Positions 36,121 through 45,649 of a stretch of 64,000 bases of DNA are shown in pieces. Location: assembly GCA_041725895.1 (NCBI GenBank), contig JBGRQA010000002.1:257409-321408 (forward strand), in the 5' to 3' direction. The notes below the pieces were generated by a model that worked only from the letters and a program-made list of their open reading frames with translations, searched no databases and was not told the DNA's origin. The stretch comes from JBGRQA01 sp041725895 (lineage in GTDB: Bacteria > Bacteroidota > Bacteroidia > Bacteroidales > Marinifilaceae). Position numbers and translations under genes: made by a program. Positions within the stretch are counted from its first letter, which is position 1, and the number at the start of each line of letters is the position of its first letter.

Positions 36121-39100
36121 TTATTTCTTAAACAGTGGATCAGCACCGATGGTTCCGATCAATGATTCAAGATAGGTTTCAGATTGTAAATACTCCAGAT
36201 GAGTTTTTGCATCTTCCAGTCTTTGCTTCAATTCCATCCTTTCTGCTGTTGCAGCATTAATACTTTGTGAAATGAAGTTTTCAATATAAGAAATTTGTTT
36301 CTGGTGATGCTTGATATCGATCTGTTGCTTGCGTTCCAGTCTGGCCTTATACCAATCGGAATTGATTACGTAGTCGCGATCGAAGAATTTTCTCAATTCG
36401 GGATCGCTGATATCTTTTCCTTCATATTCTCCGTAGGCCATGATGTTCAACAATATCTTCAACGGAGGAATTGCGGCTTCGATACTGTCGTCCTTGAAGT
36501 AATTGATTGCCACTTTTTCCTGTGCTTCTACAATGTTATTAATCCCATCTGCATAGGATTCCATATCCTGAATTTCAGGTTTCAACATCTCCTCGGTGAA
36601 AACAGCTTGAGGTTCATCAAAAATCCGGTTCATGTAGCGGAAAAGGAAGCTTTCGGTAATTCTGTATCCCAAGCGGCTGGCTTTAATTTTTTCGCCGTTG
36701 TATTCGAAATCTTCCAATTTTTCCAACGATCCTTCCTTGATAAGGAGTTGGGGGTCACGTGATTCTTCTTTCAAACGACACCATAGTTCCGGAATTAACA
36801 GAGAAATATCGTGGTCGAATCTATTGTTGGTTCCAACGTGTCCGGCTGCAGAAGAGAATCCCTGGTAACCGGTTATAATGTATGAAAGCAACGCATTGTT
36901 CAAATCAGTTGTTGGACTCAACATGTTGAAAGGTCCCTTGGTTAGAGCACCTTCGGTACCAGCTCCGGTTGTAGATGGTGATTTTCCTGTCAGGCTACAG
37001 ATAAAGTCCATAAATAGCTCAGGCAATTCCTGGTAGTGAATTGGATTGTAAACACTTAAAGCACGAATGCCGGTTTCCTTTTCAGGTGGATTGTTTCGAC
37101 GTCCTGGTAGAACTGCATTTACCGGATGGTGAATTGGGTGATCCATTGGTATTTTTCGAGCCAGGCGAATTCCTACTTCGGCCAGTCGGTCGTCTACCGG
37201 ATTTACCAGGTCAGGACGGATTTGCAGGTAACGTGGATTTTTGGAAGGTGCTCCATTTACAATTCTTGGGTGAGAAGGTGTAATGAAGTAGCTTCCGGAC
37301 TTATCTTTAGCTCCCTGTCGGATCAAATTCTGAATTGGTTTGGTGTATAAATCATAACCAATAGCATCGTTCATCAGTTCCTGACCATCTTCTGCCGTCA
37401 TTGGTTCATAGTTCGAAGTAAAGTTGTTGCGCATAGAAAGATCCGCTTCTGCTTCCTTATCGTAACCACGGTGAATGGCTTCGTCAGGACGTTGGAAGAA
37501 ACGCTTCTCACAGTTGGCAGTCAACTTGATACTCTTGTTTTTGTAGGCTTCGTTAAGATAGCTGAACTGGCTGGTTGGTAGTACTACGGATGCAGTAATA
37601 TCATCCTCCATTTGGATTTTTGCAGCGGCAATAAAGTCAGCACGAAGTTTGTGCAGGTACCAGGAATTGTCGTTTGCAAAACCAACCCGGAGGTAACTGG
37701 CCACAATTTTGCGGTTGTTGAAAAGCAATTCATGTCCTTTTCTTCCGTTCACAACGTCAACAGAGAAGGAATCCATCCAATTCTCATCAGTACGCTGAGG
37801 ACGGTAGAACCGCTTCACAAAGAGTACAAGAGCTTTCACGTGGTCCGGAATGGAAGTCAGGAATGAGTTGTACTCATGGGTATAAAATCTGGAAGGAGTC
37901 AGAAGTTTCACCACCGACCCCAGTGTCCGTTTGGGACTCAGCAGAGAGCGTGAAGGCTCGGTGCGATTTGGGTGCTCTTTCCAGCGGTTGGTATAATCGT
38001 AGTTGATTACTTCGTCTGCCATCTTAAAGTCCTTTTCCATATCCTGGATGTAGAATGAACTATAAATGATGGCATTCAACAATGATTTCGAAATTTCTGA
38101 TTTTCCTCCACCAGATACGGTACAAGGCTTATGGCAGAATGTTCCTTCAGCAAAAGTGCTTACCAGACGCCATGATGGAGCGGATGGGTGTTTCTCCATG
38201 TGCAATTTGTAACCAGATGGGTGAACGTAGTATTTTTCCGGTAGCAAACGAATGATTTGCTCGTTTCCGTTGTTCGACCATTTTACGGTTCCGCTATACA
38301 AGTCGATCTGGGTATCCTCAGGAATGTATAGTATATTGGAAAACTCTTTGTCTACCCCGTATCCTTCCGGTTGTAGGTCCATGATTTCCCCGTAATTCTC
38401 AACGATATCGGAGAAACGATACTCCTTCTTCAGTACGTTTTTCATGAACAAGGGTCCATCAAATTTATCGCCCAGATTTTTTCGTGGAAAAGCGATGGCT
38501 CCACCGGCGTGCTCTTCTTCTGCAATTCCGAAGAGGTTGGCAGAGTAGCTGATTTGAGTTTTGATCTCCTTTTTGGAGTATCCAAAGTAGTTGTCTGCAA
38601 TCAGGGTGATAACTACTCCATTTTCGTTACGGCATGTTAGTTTAAAGGGATTCCCACCATTGTACAGTTCGTTTTCGTCTTTCCAGCAAACGCCATCGTT
38701 ACGTTGTCTATCGGTGGCATCGTCGTAGTGGGGAAGTCCCAGTTCCTTTTTGGTTAACTGAAGGATGTGAGGAGCAAGAACAATACATCCGGTGTGACCG
38801 GTCCAGTGCTCAATATCCAATCCTGCATCATTGGATGGAATATTTGGATCTCCTGCATTCCCAAAAATGGATTCCACAAAATCAGCATTACTTACAAAAC
38901 AACCCGGAGCGAAATAACGAACCTCCATGGTTTTCTGACTGATAACTCCTTTTACCTCAGGACAAACTATAGGACGCATCAATAAGGATACGAACAAGTT
39001 GGCTTTTTCCTCCTGGCCGGCTGTAAATGGCAGTTGCATCAATTCCTTGGGAGGAGTGAATGCAGCTTGCAGGAATCTGGCAAATGCTAGCTTTGGCACT

Positions 39101-39615
39101 TCAATTTTATCCAAAGGTACAGGTAAACCACCTTCTACAATATGGAAAGATCCCTTAGTGGTACGTCTGTCGTGTTTTGGGTTGTGAAGTACCCCTTGTT
39201 TGATGCGGTAAGATTTAACAAATTCGTTGGAAAATTCGTTTTGGTTTGGTGCCAAACTTAATTCCCTTGCAATTCCTGGTTGATCCAGCACAAAGGTGGA
39301 GGAAGGAACTTGGGGAATAGATTCCAGCTTCAGGTCAGCCAGATAGGAATTCACAAAATCTTGAATTCGCTGGTCGGCCGGACACAGGTGATCTGACAGG
39401 AGTTTGGATTTGGCCTGATAGTTTTGAATCAAACTTTCAGTTAATTCAATAAATTTGGGATCGGACAGTTGTTTTTTGCCCTTATTGGGTTCATCCCGGA
39501 AAATGGGCTGTCCCATGGCGGCTAATTGAAGATTTATATAGCGGATAATATCCTTTTGACTATTCTTCTCTTTTTTGCCTTTGATTTTCGTACTATTCGG
39601 TTTTGAATTTTGCAT
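36121..39615 (-). CDS. Probable pyrophosphate-dependent phosphoenolpyruvate carboxykinase (PPi-PEPCK-like)
   Basis: 1164 residues, about twice the size of ATP or GTP PEP carboxykinases and equal to the PPi-using enzymes known from Entamoeba and Propionibacterium. A glycine-rich VSGGGKSEISKS (about residues 497-510), preceded by TFCHKPC, sits where PEPCKs have their phosphate-binding loop. NDAGLDIEHWTGHTGC (about 270) and GAGTEGALTKGPFNML (about 895) are other strongly conserved-looking glycine-rich segments. The assignment rests on length and my recall of the family; no search was run. The reaction would be PEP + CO2 + Pi to oxaloacetate + PPi or the reverse, linking glycolysis to succinate or propionate formation. 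It is monocistronic, with its own terminator. Confidence 0.68.
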   Translation of the reverse strand: MQNSKPNSTKIKGKKEKNSQKDIIRYINLQLAAMGQPIFRDEPNKGKKQLSDPKFIELTESLIQNYQAKSKLLSDHLCPADQRIQDFVNSYLADLKLESIPQVPSSTFVLDQPGIARELSLAPNQNEFSNEFVKSYRIKQGVLHNPKHDRRTTKGSFHIVEGGLPVPLDKIEVPKLAFARFLQAAFTPPKELMQLPFTAGQEEKANLFVSLLMRPIVCPEVKGVISQKTMEVRYFAPGCFVSNADFVESIFGNAGDPNIPSNDAGLDIEHWTGHTGCIVLAPHILQLTKKELGLPHYDDATDRQRNDGVCWKDENELYNGGNPFKLTCRNENGVVITLIADNYFGYSKKEIKTQISYSANLFGIAEEEHAGGAIAFPRKNLGDKFDGPLFMKNVLKKEYRFSDIVENYGEIMDLQPEGYGVDKEFSNILYIPEDTQIDLYSGTVKWSNNGNEQIIRLLPEKYYVHPSGYKLHMEKHPSAPSWRLVSTFAEGTFCHKPCTVSGGGKSEISKSLLNAIIYSSFYIQDMEKDFKMADEVINYDYTNRWKEHPNRTEPSRSLLSPKRTLGSVVKLLTPSRFYTHEYNSFLTSIPDHVKALVLFVKRFYRPQRTDENWMDSFSVDVVNGRKGHELLFNNRKIVASYLRVGFANDNSWYLHKLRADFIAAAKIQMEDDITASVVLPTSQFSYLNEAYKNKSIKLTANCEKRFFQRPDEAIHRGYDKEAEADLSMRNNFTSNYEPMTAEDGQELMNDAIGYDLYTKPIQNLIRQGAKDKSGSYFITPSHPRIVNGAPSKNPRYLQIRPDLVNPVDDRLAEVGIRLARKIPMDHPIHHPVNAVLPGRRNNPPEKETGIRALSVYNPIHYQELPELFMDFICSLTGKSPSTTGAGTEGALTKGPFNMLSPTTDLNNALLSYIITGYQGFSSAAGHVGTNNRFDHDISLLIPELWCRLKEESRDPQLLIKEGSLEKLEDFEYNGEKIKASRLGYRITESFLFRYMNRIFDEPQAVFTEEMLKPEIQDMESYADGINNIVEAQEKVAINYFKDDSIEAAIPPLKILLNIMAYGEYEGKDISDPELRKFFDRDYVINSDWYKARLERKQQIDIKHHQKQISYIENFISQSINAATAERMELKQRLEDAKTHLEYLQSETYLESLIGTIGADPLFKK

Positions 39616-40040
39616 GATAACCTCCGTTTTATGGTTTTTGCTTCGGGTGATGATCGAATCAAATTTACGTTTTTTTTTGAAGGTCGAAAATTCCCCAATG
39701 CCTTGCTATAGTTAAAACAGCTAAATTTTGAAGATGTTATTTTGAAGGACTAAAAATTGACGTTAGCGAAAACGATTTAATTATGATGTTTCGTTATCAA
39801 ATTAGACCAAATCTAAATTATGAAATTTTATTCTTTTATTAAAATATTCTCATCAGGAAGTGAATCAGGAATTTCTTTTGTTTTTATTATGATAGGAGGT
39901 TCTGAATGGGAATACCAGGGAGGAGTTAAAGTTCCCGGTTTTTTAATGTAGGTGCGCATTGATTTTACGATTGAATCTGAACTTGCCGAAATAATTATAC
40001 TTTTGTGAAAATTTTCAAATATCATAAGAATTAAAGCTGG
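39616..40040. other. Divergent promoter region between the PEPCK-like and PfkB genes
   Basis: About 425 AT-rich bases. Minus-strand TAAATTTG at 39660-39667 is a fair -7 box for the PEPCK-like gene and plus-strand TACTTTTG at 39998-40005 for the PfkB gene. A 65-codon minus-strand frame (39828-40025) has a plausible start but no recognisable features and overlaps the second promoter, so I do not call it. Confidence 0.4.
39998..40005 (+). promoter_or_regulatory. Bacteroidota -7 promoter element for the PfkB kinase gene
   Basis: TACTTTTG matches TAnnTTTG and would give a leader of about 30 bases before ATG 40041. Confidence 0.4.
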
Positions 40041-40967
40041 ATGAGAAATATATATACGATTGGCGATACGGTTTTGGATATCCTGTTTAAGGATGACAAA
40101 CCGGTAGAGGCGAAACCGGGAGGCGCACTACTGAATACAGCTGTTTCCCTGGGAAGGTTGGGTGCAAATGTTGCAATGGTTGGAGATTTTGCCAATGACC
40201 CGGTTGGAGATATCATTAAAAAGTTTCTGAAGAAGAATCATGTTAATACCGACCATATAACTATATACGACGATGCCAAGTCCAGATTGGCATTGGCATT
40301 CCTGGATGAGGAAAATAATGCGGAATGGTCTTTCTATAAAATACGGAAGGATTCAAAAGCTCACGTTGAATTTCCAGCAAATGTAAAGGATAATGATATT
40401 GTATTGTTTGGCTCTTTTTACGGAATCAAGGAGGAGATTCGTGAAGGGCTTGTGGCTTTTCTTAGATATGCCCGTAATCAGGGGGCAATTCTGATTTACG
40501 ATCCCAATTTCCGTCCTGCTCATTTGCCGATTCTCGAGAATGTATTGCCATATATTAAGGAGAACATGCAATTGGCCCACATAGTAAAAGGATCCAACGA
40601 AGATTTTGAATTGATTACGAACTTGAAGACTTCCGAAGAAGTGAAGGATTGGATGCAGACTTTTACAGATGCTCATCTGATTTATACTGCTAATAAGGAT
40701 GGGGTTAAAGTCCATGCTAATAGGTTTCAGGGTGGATTCGATGTGCCGAAGATCGAAACGTTGAGTACTGTTGGGGCTGGAGATACATTCAATGCTGCCA
40801 TTGCTTTCAGTATATTACAGAAGGATATGACTCGGGAAGGTTTGAATGAAGCTGGAGCTGAGTTTTGGGAAGAATTGGTTACGACTGCTGTTTGTTTCTC
40901 TCAGGAGGTTTGTATGAGTTACGACAACTACATTTCAGAGAAAATGGCGGGGGAATACCAACTATAG
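40041..40967 (+). CDS. PfkB-family carbohydrate kinase
   Basis: 308 residues of the ribokinase fold, full length. The N-terminal GGALLNTAVSLGRLGANVAMVGDFANDPVG is the substrate-side PfkB motif (read in parts), DPNFRPAH is typical of fructokinase-like members, and STVGAGDTFNAAIAF (about residues 238-252) carries the catalytic Asp and anion hole. It phosphorylates a sugar with ATP in the cytoplasm; fructose is the best guess from the DPNxRP motif. No sugar operon is adjacent, so the substrate cannot be fixed. A terminator follows. Confidence 0.88.
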   Translation: MRNIYTIGDTVLDILFKDDKPVEAKPGGALLNTAVSLGRLGANVAMVGDFANDPVGDIIKKFLKKNHVNTDHITIYDDAKSRLALAFLDEENNAEWSFYKIRKDSKAHVEFPANVKDNDIVLFGSFYGIKEEIREGLVAFLRYARNQGAILIYDPNFRPAHLPILENVLPYIKENMQLAHIVKGSNEDFELITNLKTSEEVKDWMQTFTDAHLIYTANKDGVKVHANRFQGGFDVPKIETLSTVGAGDTFNAAIAFSILQKDMTREGLNEAGAEFWEELVTTAVCFSQEVCMSYDNYISEKMAGEYQL

Positions 40968-40993
40968 AAGTGGAAATACGATATTAAAAGAAC

Positions 40994-41025
40994 TCCCCTC
41001 GGATTTTACCGAGGGGTTTCTTTTT
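40994..41025 (+). terminator. Terminator behind the PfkB kinase gene
   Basis: The stem CCCCTCGG/CCGAGGGG with a 6-base loop is followed by TTTCTTTTT. Confidence 0.85.
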
Positions 41026-41219
41026 GGAATGGAACGTTCCAAAAAGTGAAAGGGTGTTCTTTAAATTACATACTTACTATAGGCCAGTAATGGAAAAACT
41101 GGACTATGAATGGATACTTATTAATTCTCTTTTTTAACAAAAGGTAACCCTTAAAAAGGAAGAATTTTTCAACAAAAATGATTATTTCTTTAATTGTTGT
41201 TGAATATCAGTTGTTTAGT

Positions 41220-41858
41220 TTATGGAGCTAAACGTCGAATTTTCCATCTGTCTCCTTCCAAACGATATTCAATGCGGTCGTTAAGGCGATTTTCCCGACC
41301 TTGCCAGAATTCAATCATGCTTGGTCTTAAACGGTATCCTCCCCAAAAGGTGGGGCGTGGGATATTCAGCTGACTTTTTTGACCATAGCTTGCAAAAGCA
41401 TCTTCCAGAAATTTACGGTTTTCAATTTCTTTGCTTTGTGGAGATATGCAGGCCGCTATTCTGCTTCCAACGGGACGCATTTCAAAATAGCGGTCCGATT
41501 CCTCTTCACTTACCTTTTCTATGCCTCCTTCAATTCGTATCTGTCGTTCCAGTTCAGGCCAGAAGAAGACCAATGCACCATTGGGATTTTCTTTGATGTC
41601 GAGGGCCTTTTGACTCTCGTAGTTGGTGAAAAAACAGAAACCGTCCTGATCGAAATCTTTCAGAAGGAGAATACGAGCCGAAGGCAAACCATTAGATGAG
41701 GTGGTGGCCAATGTCATTGCATTGGCATCTTTCAGATCACTATTCAAGGCTTCCTGAAACCATTTCTCAAACTGTTCAACAGGATTGGAAAGAACATCCT
41801 GCTTACTTAAGGCTTGCTGTGAATATTCATGTCGAATTTTTGCTATTTCCTCTTTCAT
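41220..41858 (-). CDS. pdxH: Pyridoxamine 5'-phosphate oxidase
   Basis: 212 residues, the normal length. This FMN enzyme makes pyridoxal 5'-phosphate from pyridoxine or pyridoxamine 5'-phosphate using O2. Family segments: NAMTLATTSSNGLPSARILLLKDFD, FFTNYESQKALDIKENPNGALVFFW (both read in parts), RQIRIEGGIEKVSEEESDRYF, and the C-terminal WGGYRLRPSMIEFWQGRENRLNDR, which holds the substrate-binding Arg and His/Glu pattern. An O2-using enzyme suggests that the organism is not a strict anaerobe, or at least meets oxygen. Monocistronic. Confidence 0.95.
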   Translation of the reverse strand: MKEEIAKIRHEYSQQALSKQDVLSNPVEQFEKWFQEALNSDLKDANAMTLATTSSNGLPSARILLLKDFDQDGFCFFTNYESQKALDIKENPNGALVFFWPELERQIRIEGGIEKVSEEESDRYFEMRPVGSRIAACISPQSKEIENRKFLEDAFASYGQKSQLNIPRPTFWGGYRLRPSMIEFWQGRENRLNDRIEYRLEGDRWKIRRLAP

Positions 41859-42031
41859 TCTTTATCTGTTTTAAATTCCTGGTTCAAAGTTTAGGGCTTA
41901 CAGTTTGAATTGATGAAATAGGTATGTGATGCTCCTGGGCTTCAATTAAAATGTCTTACTTCTGTGTTTGTTCAATGGTTCCTTGAAGTTATAAGCAGAA
42001 ACTCTGAGCTTGCAGCCAGGAACTCAAATTA

Positions 42032-42418
42032 CTAAAGTGTATTTGGGAGATGGGTCAATCCTTTGTAATTGATGTAGAATTCACCATTCTTTACCGGTCG
42101 GGCCATCTCCTGTTCGTCTTTTCCATTGGCATTGGCTACACCAACATGGGCAAATAAGCATTTGGCTTCATGCTTTTCTGCATGTTTGATGATTTCTTCC
42201 GCCGCCTGTGCAGGTATTGATCCCACATCAGGGTAGGTGCTTGTTTTTACCACAATAAAGTGCATCTTGTCGTCCTTGCGGGCTAGAATTTGTGGATTTT
42301 TGTCGAACTCCATGTTCACTGAAAGAATCTCGTAATCATTCTTGATATGTTTGTATACCCATTTGATCCCTAGTTCATGCAGCTCCTGGGCTGTAAGAGG
42401 ATTGGCTTTCATATGCAT
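42032..42418 (-). CDS. Conserved small protein of unknown function
   Basis: 128 residues; the start is either of the two ATGs at 42418 and 42412. It starts with a helical segment (LTAQELHELGIKWVYKHIK), continues with beta-like stretches (FDKNPQILARKDDKMHFIVVKTS) and a helix (AAEEIIKHAEKHEAKCLFAHVGVANA). The pattern of an acidic/basic core (NPQILARKDDKMHFIVVK) is reminiscent of a small PD-(D/E)XK or Holliday-resolvase-like fold, but I cannot show catalytic residues. I recall similar Bacteroidota proteins carrying an unlikely Na+-NQR subunit F name in databases; nothing here supports that. Confidence 0.6.
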   Translation of the reverse strand: MHMKANPLTAQELHELGIKWVYKHIKNDYEILSVNMEFDKNPQILARKDDKMHFIVVKTSTYPDVGSIPAQAAEEIIKHAEKHEAKCLFAHVGVANANGKDEQEMARPVKNGEFYINYKGLTHLPNTL

Positions 42419-42952
42419 GCTATAATAATTGTATTCAACTAATGTTTTCTATTTTAAAAGAGTCCAAATAAAAGCTTTGGTACTCAAAGGTAGGAGTTTT
42501 TGATTGAAAAATACAAGCCATTACAACAGGAACATTAGTTTTTGGTCAAGTTCCGGTAAGTTGTCCCTGAGTCGCCTGTATTCAGCTCCTTTCAAGGGGT
42601 AATTTTAGCCCGGAACATCTCATTTGAGCACTAACTATTGGTGGAACTTATGGGGAGAAGGATGAAACTTAGGTTCATTCAAATGAGACGTTTTATGCAC
42701 TCGGGAGGGAGTGCAGTAAAATTGTTAGTAATTGTGGTAGTATAAAGGGTAAACATATTGTAAAAAGCATTTTTTACGAATTAGGAATTTCGAGAGAGGA
42801 TTTGCATTGGGAGTGGAAAATCATATGTGGCCCATTGGGGGCTAGATTCAGCCATTATTTATAATGATATTATTTCTACCATTTTTGTGAATATAGGAAA
42901 GAAGAATACCTTTTGAGCAGAGGGAATGAAGTTACTATTCTCTCTTTTACAA
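42419..42952. other. Non-coding gap with inverted repeats
   Basis: About 530 bases without a gene. Two inverted repeats are visible: TCTCATTTGA at 42618-42627 with TCAAATGAGA at 42679-42688 (51-base loop), immediately followed by TGCACTC at 42696-42702 with GAGTGCA at 42709-42715. They could form a two-stem RNA or be remnants of an element. Neither has a T tail. Confidence 0.4.
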
Positions 42953-43238
42953 CCATCTGTTTCTTTGATTGCAACCTCCCGTAGTTTTGATTGAAACTAC
43001 CCGTTCTTTTGACTGAAACCACCTGTAGTTTTGGTTGAAACTACCCGTTCTTTTGAGTGAAACCACCTGTAGTTTTGGTTGAAACTACCCGTTCTTTTGA
43101 GTGAAACCACCTGTAGTTTTGATTGAAACTACCCGTTCTTTTGACTGAAATCACGTGTAGTTTTGGTTGAAACTACCCGTTCCTTTGATTTAAACCACCT
43201 GCAGTTTTGGCTGAGGCTACCCGCCACTTTGTGTGTTA
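42953..43238. repeat. Tandem repeat: 13 units of 22 bp, two alternating unit types
   Basis: Thirteen exact-length 22-bp units run without gaps. Odd and even units differ: one type begins CTACCCGTTCTTTTGA, the other CCACCTGTAGTTTTGG, and both end in TGAAA. The higher-order period is therefore 44 bp. Central units are nearly identical and the outer ones degenerate. Stops occur in all frames and 22 is not a multiple of 3, so the array is non-coding. It lies between the stop of the cytochrome gene and the small protein gene at 42032. Confidence 0.9.
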
Positions 43239-43319
43239 GGTACCAAAAGGCGGCTCTGCCAGTAGGGGAGAGGAAGTAAAATATGGGTTTGTTGGTTAGA
43301 AGGATTTCTTGCTTTTACT

Positions 43320-44822
43320 CTATGGATAGAGATAGGCATGACAGTCAACGCAGGAGTATTCCTTCCAGTCTGTACCGATGTCTACCGGATGTTCGAATTC
43401 CAGAGATTCTCCCGGTAGGGCCAATTGCATATTACCCGGAATGCCCTGGGCGGTAATATCGTGGCAGAGGCGGCAGTCTTTGGATATCACTCGACCTTCG
43501 GCAGTTTTGTGGCGGTCGTTATGGCATCGAAAGCAACCTTCCGACTCCATGTGCCCCCGATGATCGGGATATACATCCCACCGAACATTCATGTGGGGGA
43601 AATTATGGATATGGTAGGACTTTTGGATGGCCTCGATGGATTGGCGAATCTGAATATTGTGGGTTTCGGCAATTCTAGGGTGATTCAATACGTAGTAGTT
43701 GGAGATGATCTTTTCGATATTAAAGTTTGCACTATCCTTACTGGAGTAGGCATCCTTTAATGCTTCCATGGCGGCAAATTTTACGTGCTTCAGGTTTTGG
43801 GGGATTCTTCCAGCCGCTATAGCATGATCGATAAAATCAGGGGGAGAGAGGAAGCCGTGAGAGGGACGGTTGTGACAGTCCATACAATCCATTAAATGGT
43901 ATTTCCCTTTCTGTAGGAGGGTGGAATCGGGTGGAAACTCCTCGTCAGTGTAGATGAATTCCTGTCCGGTATTGGTATTTGTGTATTTTACCCAGGGAAT
44001 AAATTGTTCCGATTCATCCGGGGTGTAATATTCTATTTTAACTTTTGGATTGATGTGCCAGTGAATCCCTTCGGATAATTTTTGAGTTTGATGCTCACCC
44101 CCGGTTTTCATCAGCAGTTGAATGTTCCATTCTGTATTGTTTTCATCGGCCAAAAAGTGTTTCTCGTTTTTGATGCGTTGGGTGTAAAATTTTTCAGGCC
44201 AGTGACATTTTTCGCAGGTTTCCCGTGCGGGTCTAAGGTTATGGATAGGAGTAGCAATCGGCCGGGGATATTTATCCATCAGTACGGAATAGACCTGGTA
44301 TAAACCTGAAAGTTTGGAACGAACGTACCAATCGGCTCCGGGACCAACATGACATTCTACGCAGGCAACCCGCGCATGGGCGGAATTCTGATAGGTAGTA
44401 TATTCCGGTTCCATAACACTGTGGCAAAGTGTACCGCAAAATTGATTCGATTCGGTATAATGAAAGGCCTCATAACTTCCAACGGAGGAGAGGAACAGGA
44501 AAAGGGTTGTAGTAATGGCGAAAATGATGAAGGCATTTCGATGTTGCCGATCGTTCAAATTGATTTGTGGCCACTTTTCATTGTTGCTATTATCGGTTTT
44601 CCTTTCTTTTTTGATTTTGATGAGCATCCCGATGGGAATGAGCACTAATCCCAGAATTAGGAATAGTGGAAGAACGATATAGATAACCAAGCCTACATAG
44701 GAACTTCCCTGGTCGAATAGAATCGATACGGCAAAGAAAAAACCGATTAGAAAGAGTGCGATAATTGCAATACTTGCACCCAGGAACGAAGTCCAGTTGT
44801 AAGCTGATTTGGGTAGCCTCAT
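43320..44822 (-). CDS. NapC/NrfH-like membrane multiheme cytochrome c (seven CxxCH)
   Basis: 500 residues. Three hydrophobic helices lie in the first 125 residues (about 14-35, 43-66, 98-115), then a large periplasmic part. Seven CxxCH sites can be read: CGTLCH, CVECH, CEKCH, CMDCH, CFRCH, CRLCH and CVDCH. The first two (NQFCGTLCHSVMEPEY, HARVACVECHVGPG) match the N-terminal heme pair of NapC/NirT/NrfH quinol dehydrogenases; the rest is an extension that could pass electrons onward. It should take electrons from menaquinol to a periplasmic or extracellular acceptor. No reductase gene (nrfA or other) is adjacent. Axial ligands cannot be assigned by eye. Confidence 0.88.
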   Translation of the reverse strand: MRLPKSAYNWTSFLGASIAIIALFLIGFFFAVSILFDQGSSYVGLVIYIVLPLFLILGLVLIPIGMLIKIKKERKTDNSNNEKWPQINLNDRQHRNAFIIFAITTTLFLFLSSVGSYEAFHYTESNQFCGTLCHSVMEPEYTTYQNSAHARVACVECHVGPGADWYVRSKLSGLYQVYSVLMDKYPRPIATPIHNLRPARETCEKCHWPEKFYTQRIKNEKHFLADENNTEWNIQLLMKTGGEHQTQKLSEGIHWHINPKVKIEYYTPDESEQFIPWVKYTNTNTGQEFIYTDEEFPPDSTLLQKGKYHLMDCMDCHNRPSHGFLSPPDFIDHAIAAGRIPQNLKHVKFAAMEALKDAYSSKDSANFNIEKIISNYYVLNHPRIAETHNIQIRQSIEAIQKSYHIHNFPHMNVRWDVYPDHRGHMESEGCFRCHNDRHKTAEGRVISKDCRLCHDITAQGIPGNMQLALPGESLEFEHPVDIGTDWKEYSCVDCHAYLYP

Positions 44823-45104
44823 GGGAGTCGTATTTTTTGTATTACAAAAAGTTAAGGATTATCTTCGAAATGGGCAATAATGAGACAAATAAAAGTTTTT
44901 GTTCAGCATGTATTGGGATGCAAAACAAACGTTTTTACTGGATCGTCTTCTGCAGAGATTATTCATTTGTGTGTAGAAGAATGAAGCTGGTTTGGTGCCT
45001 GTACTTTAAAGGATTTCAATATATACGATACGTCAGAATATTGGAATTATCGTTGCAATATTGTTATTTTAGTGAATCAATTACTTTTATCTTTAGTTTA
45101 CTAC

Positions 45105-45626
45105 ATGCCGATATTTACAACCAAAAGACTTTTTATTCGTGAGTTGGAAGAAAAAGATCCTGTTGAACTTTTAAAAATTTACAACTGCCAGGAAAATATG
45201 CAGTATGTTTCTTCTGGGAAATGGCATTGGAGCAAAGAGGAGTTGGATGAGAAGTTGAGGAAACATACCTTAAATTATCCCAAAGGTTATGGTATTTTTA
45301 TGGTTGAGGAGAAGGAAAGCGGAAAGTTGATTGGGGAAGTTGGATTGTTCAATTCCTTTAACTCGGAGCGGGAACTGGAGATTGGCTACATTCTCGATCG
45401 AAAGTATTGGGGGCTTGGATTTGGAAGCGAGCTGATTAATGGTTTGATAGAATATGGAATTGATATACTTCGGCTTCATAGAATAATGGCTCGAATGTAT
45501 GCACAAAACCTTGCCTCTGCTCGTGTTTGTGAGAAATGTGGAATGCGTTTGGTTGAAAAAGGGGTTTCGGAATCAGGTGTGAGCTATTTAGAGTATGAGT
45601 TCTTGTCTTCCCAAAGAAGTGGATGA
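45105..45626 (+). CDS. GNAT-family N-acetyltransferase (RimJ/RimL-like)
   Basis: 173 residues from ATG 45105, preferred over an upstream start at 45072 because the family begins with TKRLFIRELEEKD. The acetyl-CoA loop region is YILDRKYWGLGFGSELINGLIEYG, read as the R/Q-x-x-G-x-G/A-like WGLGFG, and RMYAQNLASARVCEKCGMR is the typical late segment of RimJ/RimL members. It transfers acetyl to an amine, probably of a small molecule or protein N terminus; the target is unknown. Monocistronic, convergent with the broken lipoprotein gene. Confidence 0.85.
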   Translation: MPIFTTKRLFIRELEEKDPVELLKIYNCQENMQYVSSGKWHWSKEELDEKLRKHTLNYPKGYGIFMVEEKESGKLIGEVGLFNSFNSERELEIGYILDRKYWGLGFGSELINGLIEYGIDILRLHRIMARMYAQNLASARVCEKCGMRLVEKGVSESGVSYLEYEFLSSQRSG

Positions 45627-45649
45627 TCTTCAAAAAGAAGTAATGTCTT

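Noticed and set aside
39828..40025. 65-codon minus-strand frame between the PEPCK-like and PfkB genes
   Set aside because: Plausible start, but no recognisable features and it overlaps the likely PfkB promoter; not supportable from one sequence.
42953..43238. CRISPR array
   Set aside because: Units are contiguous with no unique spacers and two alternating unit types.
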